Positions 59,725 to 64,000 of a DNA stretch of 64,000 nucleotides are shown here, piece by piece. The notes under the pieces are model-generated. The model was given only the letters and a program-made list of their open reading frames with translations. It was not told the origin of the DNA and ran no database searches. This stretch comes from Cymodocea nodosa (lineage: Eukaryota; Streptophyta; Magnoliopsida; Alismatales; Cymodoceaceae). Made by a program: the position numbers and the translations under genes. The stretch's first letter is position 1. Each line of letters opens with the position of its first letter. The stretch lies in contig CM072342.1 in the NCBI GenBank assembly GCA_036874045.1, forward strand, positions 6,656,501 through 6,720,500. Direction: 5' to 3'.

Positions 59725-61945
59725 GTGTAACTCCATGATGAGGAAGATGACGCCTGAATTCTGGGAAGAGGTAGTGGACATCGCATAGTTTTTGAAGGAA
59801 TCTGAAGAATGACACACGCGACAAAAGATCTAGAATATAACAAGAGAGAAAGAGCTACAAAAGGTAGAATCAGAACTCTTTAACTTGAGGAAAGTTTTGG
59901 TTGAGTTAGAAATACAGATACCATAGATAATGGAAACACGAATTAGAGTGGCAACTGAAATTGCAGTAAGTAAAGAAAGAAAGATCCGGCCAAACAAGGA
60001 AGTAGCCCTAGAGTTAATTCAACGTAAAACCAGATTGTGGTTTAAGAAACGCATTGTTGGTCATGCAAGATGGGCACTATGGCAGCAGCAACGAGCAAGA
60101 GAATAAGAGGAACCAACTGCTAAAAGACCTGTTCCTAAGGAACAACAGTTAGGACCTCCAATTCAGCCAACAGAACCATTGCCACGAGTTGCATTTGCTT
60201 GGCCGAGAATTGAAGAAGAAGAGAAAGAATTTATTAGCCTGGTCAAGACAGCAAGAGACCAAGGTGATACTCAAGAGATAGCTACGGCTAAGGCACATAT
60301 TTTATATGATGCCATTAAGAAAAAAAGGGTCGAAGAAAGGATAAGGGCCCAATACAAAATAAAAGTTGAACAGTATCAGACAGCAACTAAATCAAGTGCT
60401 GCAGGAGAGGCTGGTCCTTCGAGACCAGCAGTTATAAAAAGAGTTAAACAGGAAGAGCCAGTACTTGTGGCTCGAAGGCCTGCAGAGCCTACTTTTGTAG
60501 AATTAATTTCAGAAGATAAAGAGGAAGAACAAGCACAACTAATCAGAAAAAAGAAAGGAAAAGAAAAAGTGCCTGAATATGAAGAAATTAAATCTGAAGT
60601 ACCAATTTTTACAAGGCCTGTGAAGCAAATTTTTATTAACTTGTTATCCGATTCTGAGGAGGAGCAGGAGGAGCTGCAGTAGCAGGAGTAAAGAAAAGAA
60701 AAAATCAGGCTGAAATTAGTCTACAGCCTATACAAGAAGAAATAGAAATTAGGGCAGAAACTGAATTGCCCATGACTCCATCCCAATCTGTTAGAGAATC
60801 AGAAAGAACAATAATAGAACAGATTGGTAGTTAGGAGGAAAAAGAAAGAGTAAAAAATGAAGAGGCTGAAAGAAGCCATTTGGATAAAAATAATTTCACA
60901 GATTCCACTAAAGAGCAAGAAACTCTTTAGCAAATTATGGAAAGAATTCAAGACAGAGTGGAGAGTTCTGCCGGCTCACCACCATAGACAAAAGCAAAAG
61001 CAAAAATTCAGGAATCTGTAGAGAATGTTCAAATGCAGCTTATGTTAGAGGAAGAACAAGTACAAACCCCTCTAGAGTAACAAAGTCACCTTCCTGACTC
61101 GACTGAAACAACAATTTTGAATGAAGTACATCTTTGTAGTCAGGAAGCTTTTACCAAATACCAAGAAATAAGGGGTTACGACATTATTTACAGTAGACCA
61201 GTAAATTGGGATGGAATGCAAGAAATCAAAAATTTATTTGAATTCCAAGGTCTTCTGCAATTCATTTCTCAAGAAAGAGGGCATGTAGTATATGAGAATT
61301 TAGTGCCCTGTTTTTACGCAAATTTAAGAGAAGGAGAAGGAGGATTAATTTCAAACGTGGAGGAAGCTGATGTACAAATAACACCAGAGCTTCTCCACAA
61401 CATTTTTGGTTCAAAGAATGAAGGAATAAAAATTTTAGAAGATACAACTGCAGTTGAATGGACTGAACAGCAAATTAAGGATTGTTTAGCTATCAATCCT
61501 AGTGTGCCATTATTAAACAGATTGAAGTATTTAAATCGTAAAGTACACATGGTAACTAACATTCTGATTAAGAATGTCTATCAACGACAAGGCCATGACA
61601 TAGAATTAAGTCAATTTATCAAATGGGCCACATATGTAGTTGTAAATATGATCCAAATAAATTGGTCTGCAGTTTTTATCTCCAAGCTGAAAACAGTGAA
61701 GAAGAAATTATTTTATGGAGATTTGATTCCACTACTGATGGTGGACTGTATTGATTTCACGAAATGGGCATAAAAAAGGATCAGATCTAGAACCATTTTA
61801 GTGAAAGAATACAGAAATTTTGTAGCTGCAGAACTAGCTGTACCTTCTAGAGGAATTACGTGAGCAGTAGAAAGGATTAATCAATTAGAACTTCAATTAG
61901 AAAAACTCTACAAGGAAGTAGATGAACTTAAGCATAGAGATTAAA
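59725..61945 (+). pseudogene. ORF in the env position of element B
   Basis: An interrupted frame starts about 59745 (MTPEFWEEVVDIA) and contains a Glu/Lys-rich coil (60179-60682), a frameshift near 60670, and a globular part at 61117-61773. The globular part has YDIIYSRPVNWDGM, VYENLVPCFYANL and INWSAVFISKLK, matching the pattern of the plant transposon protein domain that sits downstream of integrase in Athila-like elements. No signal peptide or transmembrane helix is evident, so an envelope role is not supported. Several stops are TAG or TAA where CAG or CAA would restore the frame. Confidence 0.7.
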
Positions 61946-62379
61946 TTGTATTGTCTGTCTACTTATGTAAAATTGTATGAAATTGTATGATGTACTTGTA
62001 ATGTAATTGATTCATATTAATGAATGTAAATTTTTCAAATGCAATATTCATACGTGTTTTTGGATGTGAAAATGAATGGAATGTATTGACTGTTATACAT
62101 ATTTTGTGAAATATTATGAAAGAATGTTTAACAGATTTACAATTTGCTGAATGACAGGATAAATGCTTAAAAATTTCTACTTGTTGCAAGGTAAAATGTA
62201 AATTCTACATAACATAAAATGACCTGCAAGTTAAATCTTTATATAATGTTCAGATTTAAACGAATTTTAATCGGAATGATGCATTAATGATATAGATTTA
62301 ACTTTATTTCAGTTAGCAGAATGAAAAAGAAAAAAAACAGAGAGGAACTTACGAGAGTAAAACTTAGAGGTTGCCAAAT
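61946..62379. other. 3' end of element B, boundary not resolved
   Basis: The region is AT-rich. A purine-rich stretch at 62320-62346 (AATGAAAAAGAAAAAAAACA) could be a polypurine tract. The expected 2.2-kb 3' LTR does not follow. Confidence 0.35.
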
Positions 62380-62958
62380 GTTAACTCAACGAAGTTAGTC
62401 CATGGAGTTAGCAACAGTAACCGACTGTGTTCCATTGAGTTATCTGTAACTCAACGAGGTTAGTTCGTGGATTAAGCAAAACAATTTTTTTTTTTTAACC
62501 ACGAATGAAACTTCATCGGTTTAGCGGTTACCAAAATTTAAAATTAGTAGTGGTACACGTACCCATAAAAACAGGAACCACAATGCACGTTGCAGGACAT
62601 GTTCTTGCAACGAGATTTATTCACTTTATGAATATGTAGTATATATATAAAACAGATTGTTATTTACGAGTTACCAATACTTTTAAAAGAAAGGAGAATG
62701 CATTGGAGGAACTGGAAGGAGAAGCAGCTGATTCAACTTCATCCGATAACAAATATTTATTGAATGGAAAACTTCAGACTAGTATGTAATTAATCTTCTG
62801 CTATTTATTTACTTCAGATCCAATACAGACAAGTTTTTATATCAGTAAGCTTTTTCTGTATTAATTGATGATTTTAATTTCTTTTCATAAGCAATAGTAA
62901 TTGAGCAAATATGATTATTTTCATTCAGCACACATCATCAAAACAAAAATACTCAACA
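62380..62958 (-). mobile_element. LTR of an inverted related element (partial)
   Basis: Read on the minus strand, TGTTGAGTATTTTTGTTTTG begins at 62958 directly after a polypurine tract, the position of a 3' LTR. The GTTGAGTTA/TAACTCAAC motif occurs at 62390 and 62430-62456. The far end is not defined. Confidence 0.5.
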
Positions 62959-62960
62959 AT

Positions 62961-62972
62961 CTCCCCCTTTTT
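62961..62972 (-). other. Polypurine tract of the inverted element
   Basis: The minus strand reads AAAAAGGGGGAG followed by AT and TGTTGAG, the standard junction of polypurine tract and 3' LTR in plant LTR retrotransposons. Confidence 0.65.
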
Positions 62973-63460
62973 GATGATGACAAAATCATATTAAATCAAT
63001 TATGAAATATGTATAACTCAACAAAGCACCTTCGTTGGGTTAACTTTTAATTCAACAAACTTTGTTTGTTGACTTAAGTTCACTTAAGCTTATTTCTATT
63101 GTTTGTGTAAATTTTACCTCTCAGAACTAAAAACTCTCAAATGTCAATAATTATATAAGTATCAGTTTTCTAATTATCATCTATCAGATTACAATAACCA
63201 TTTAAATAGCATCTCCTTTTATAATATATATATGCAATTAAGATCATAATCATCTTTTTATAATATTTCTCTCCCTTTTTGTCATTAATCAAAAAAATAA
63301 TTACAAAGAATATATATACATATATAAGAGATATAATTACAACAACTCTTTCTGTAAACAAAAATAATAATTGAAGACATTTACAGAAAATGTATTGTTC
63401 AATCAAATCAAACAAGTAATACAAACATTACATTTTGTATTCAGAAACAAACAAAAACAG
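62973..63460. other. Internal 3' spacer of the inverted element
   Basis: The region is AT-rich with a TA-rich patch (63215-63330) and a GTTGGGTTAACTTTTAATTC motif near 63038. No gene is seen. Confidence 0.4.
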
Positions 63461-64000
63461 TTATCGACCCCTCCTAAGTATATCACTTATAGCATTACAT
63501 ATTTTATCTACTAGATGCCTAATATCATTTCTGATGTCGTTAAGCACTGCATCTAAGTCAAGAGGTAGTTGGGTTTGCTGTTCTGCTTGAACTGAATAAC
63601 TTTGTTGTTGTTGTTGTATATGGTCTGTATCAGGTTGTTGTTGTTGTTGTCGTTGAGGTTTATGCATGGCCTGGAATTTTTGCAAATCTTTGACACTAAA
63701 TGCTCTCATGCCTTTAGTTTCAGAGGGTCAGTCGGATAAATTCAATTGGCTTGCAATGAGTATACATATAGCATCACCATAAAATAACTTTGAATTCATA
63801 TGCTGTAGTTGAGAAGTGAAAATATCAAACCAATTGATTTAAATTCTATTCAGCAAGCTATAAGTTGCATATAAACAACTTCTGCTGACTTCCATATTGT
63901 GTCCAACTCTTTGAAATAAATTTGCATGTAATATATTTGCAATAAACCTTGACTCTGCATTCAGATTTTCCATTAATCTCATTTCAGAATATACATTTGG
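63461..64000 (-). pseudogene. Inverted copy of the env-position ORF, cut by the window edge
   Basis: The minus strand from 64000 encodes FIANILHANLFQRVGHNMEV, INWFDIFTSQLQ and SKLFYGDAICIL. These align with TNILIKNVYQRQGHDIEL, INWSAVFISKLK and KKLFYGDLIPLL of element B (61555-61745). Stops occur near 63840 and 63740. The last part (63709-63461) continues with a poly-Gln region (CAA repeats) and ends DILRRGR, a tail not seen in element B. Confidence 0.75.

Noticed and set aside
59725..61945. True retroviral envelope gene
   Set aside because: No signal peptide, cleavage site or transmembrane helix is visible; the domain resembles a plant transposon protein.

Overview
The window looks like nuclear DNA of a flowering plant, most likely a commelinid monocot. 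Two intron-bearing plant genes have canonical GT/AG splice sites, the first exon of one is strikingly GC-rich (a monocot trait), and most of the rest is decayed plant transposons. The species call is inference. Nothing looks bacterial or organellar, and no tRNA, rRNA or CRISPR array was seen. || Left part (1-18.5 kb): a truncated LTR (1-606), a minisatellite whose unit is a dyad (about 1131-1930), a 1036-bp PIF/Harbinger-type element with TTA target duplications and a 23-C terminus (3952-4987), and a small GC-rich minus-strand gene candidate (5723-5983) whose upstream region is duplicated at 8046-8480. Two antisense Ty1/copia relics of one family (6450-8045 and 11210-14500) carry complementary deletions. 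|| Middle (18.7-46.6 kb): two genes face each other. An alpha/beta hydrolase (18746-22354, plus strand, 4 exons, 318 aa) keeps the Ser-Asp-His triad and has an antisense LINE relic in intron 1. A 14-3-3 protein gene (46569-26531, minus strand, 7 exons, 257 aa) can be assembled across 20 kb; its fourth intron is 14.8 kb and holds a copia relic, a hAT transposase relic, a perfect 143-bp tandem duplication and GCATG-rich low-complexity DNA. || Right part (47-64 kb): a small Asn-rich ORF with a possible signal-peptide exon, a second copy of the Harbinger family, then nested Ty3/gypsy elements of Athila type. Element A (LTR plus gag remnant) is interrupted by element B (LTR, tRNA-Asp-type primer site, gag remnant, protease, reverse transcriptase, RNase H, integrase, env-position ORF). 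A related element lies inverted at the right edge. || The most unusual signal is architectural. LTRs and spacers of the gypsy family are built from short, near-perfect inverted repeats (GTTGAGTTA/TAACTCAAC, TAACTATCCGA/TCGGATAGTTA, GTAAAGTTA/TAACTTTAC), some in tandem with G-box-like CACGTGTC. Copies share the distal LTR but have different motif arrays in the proximal LTR. Both gag remnants start directly at a zinc knuckle, with no room for a capsid domain.
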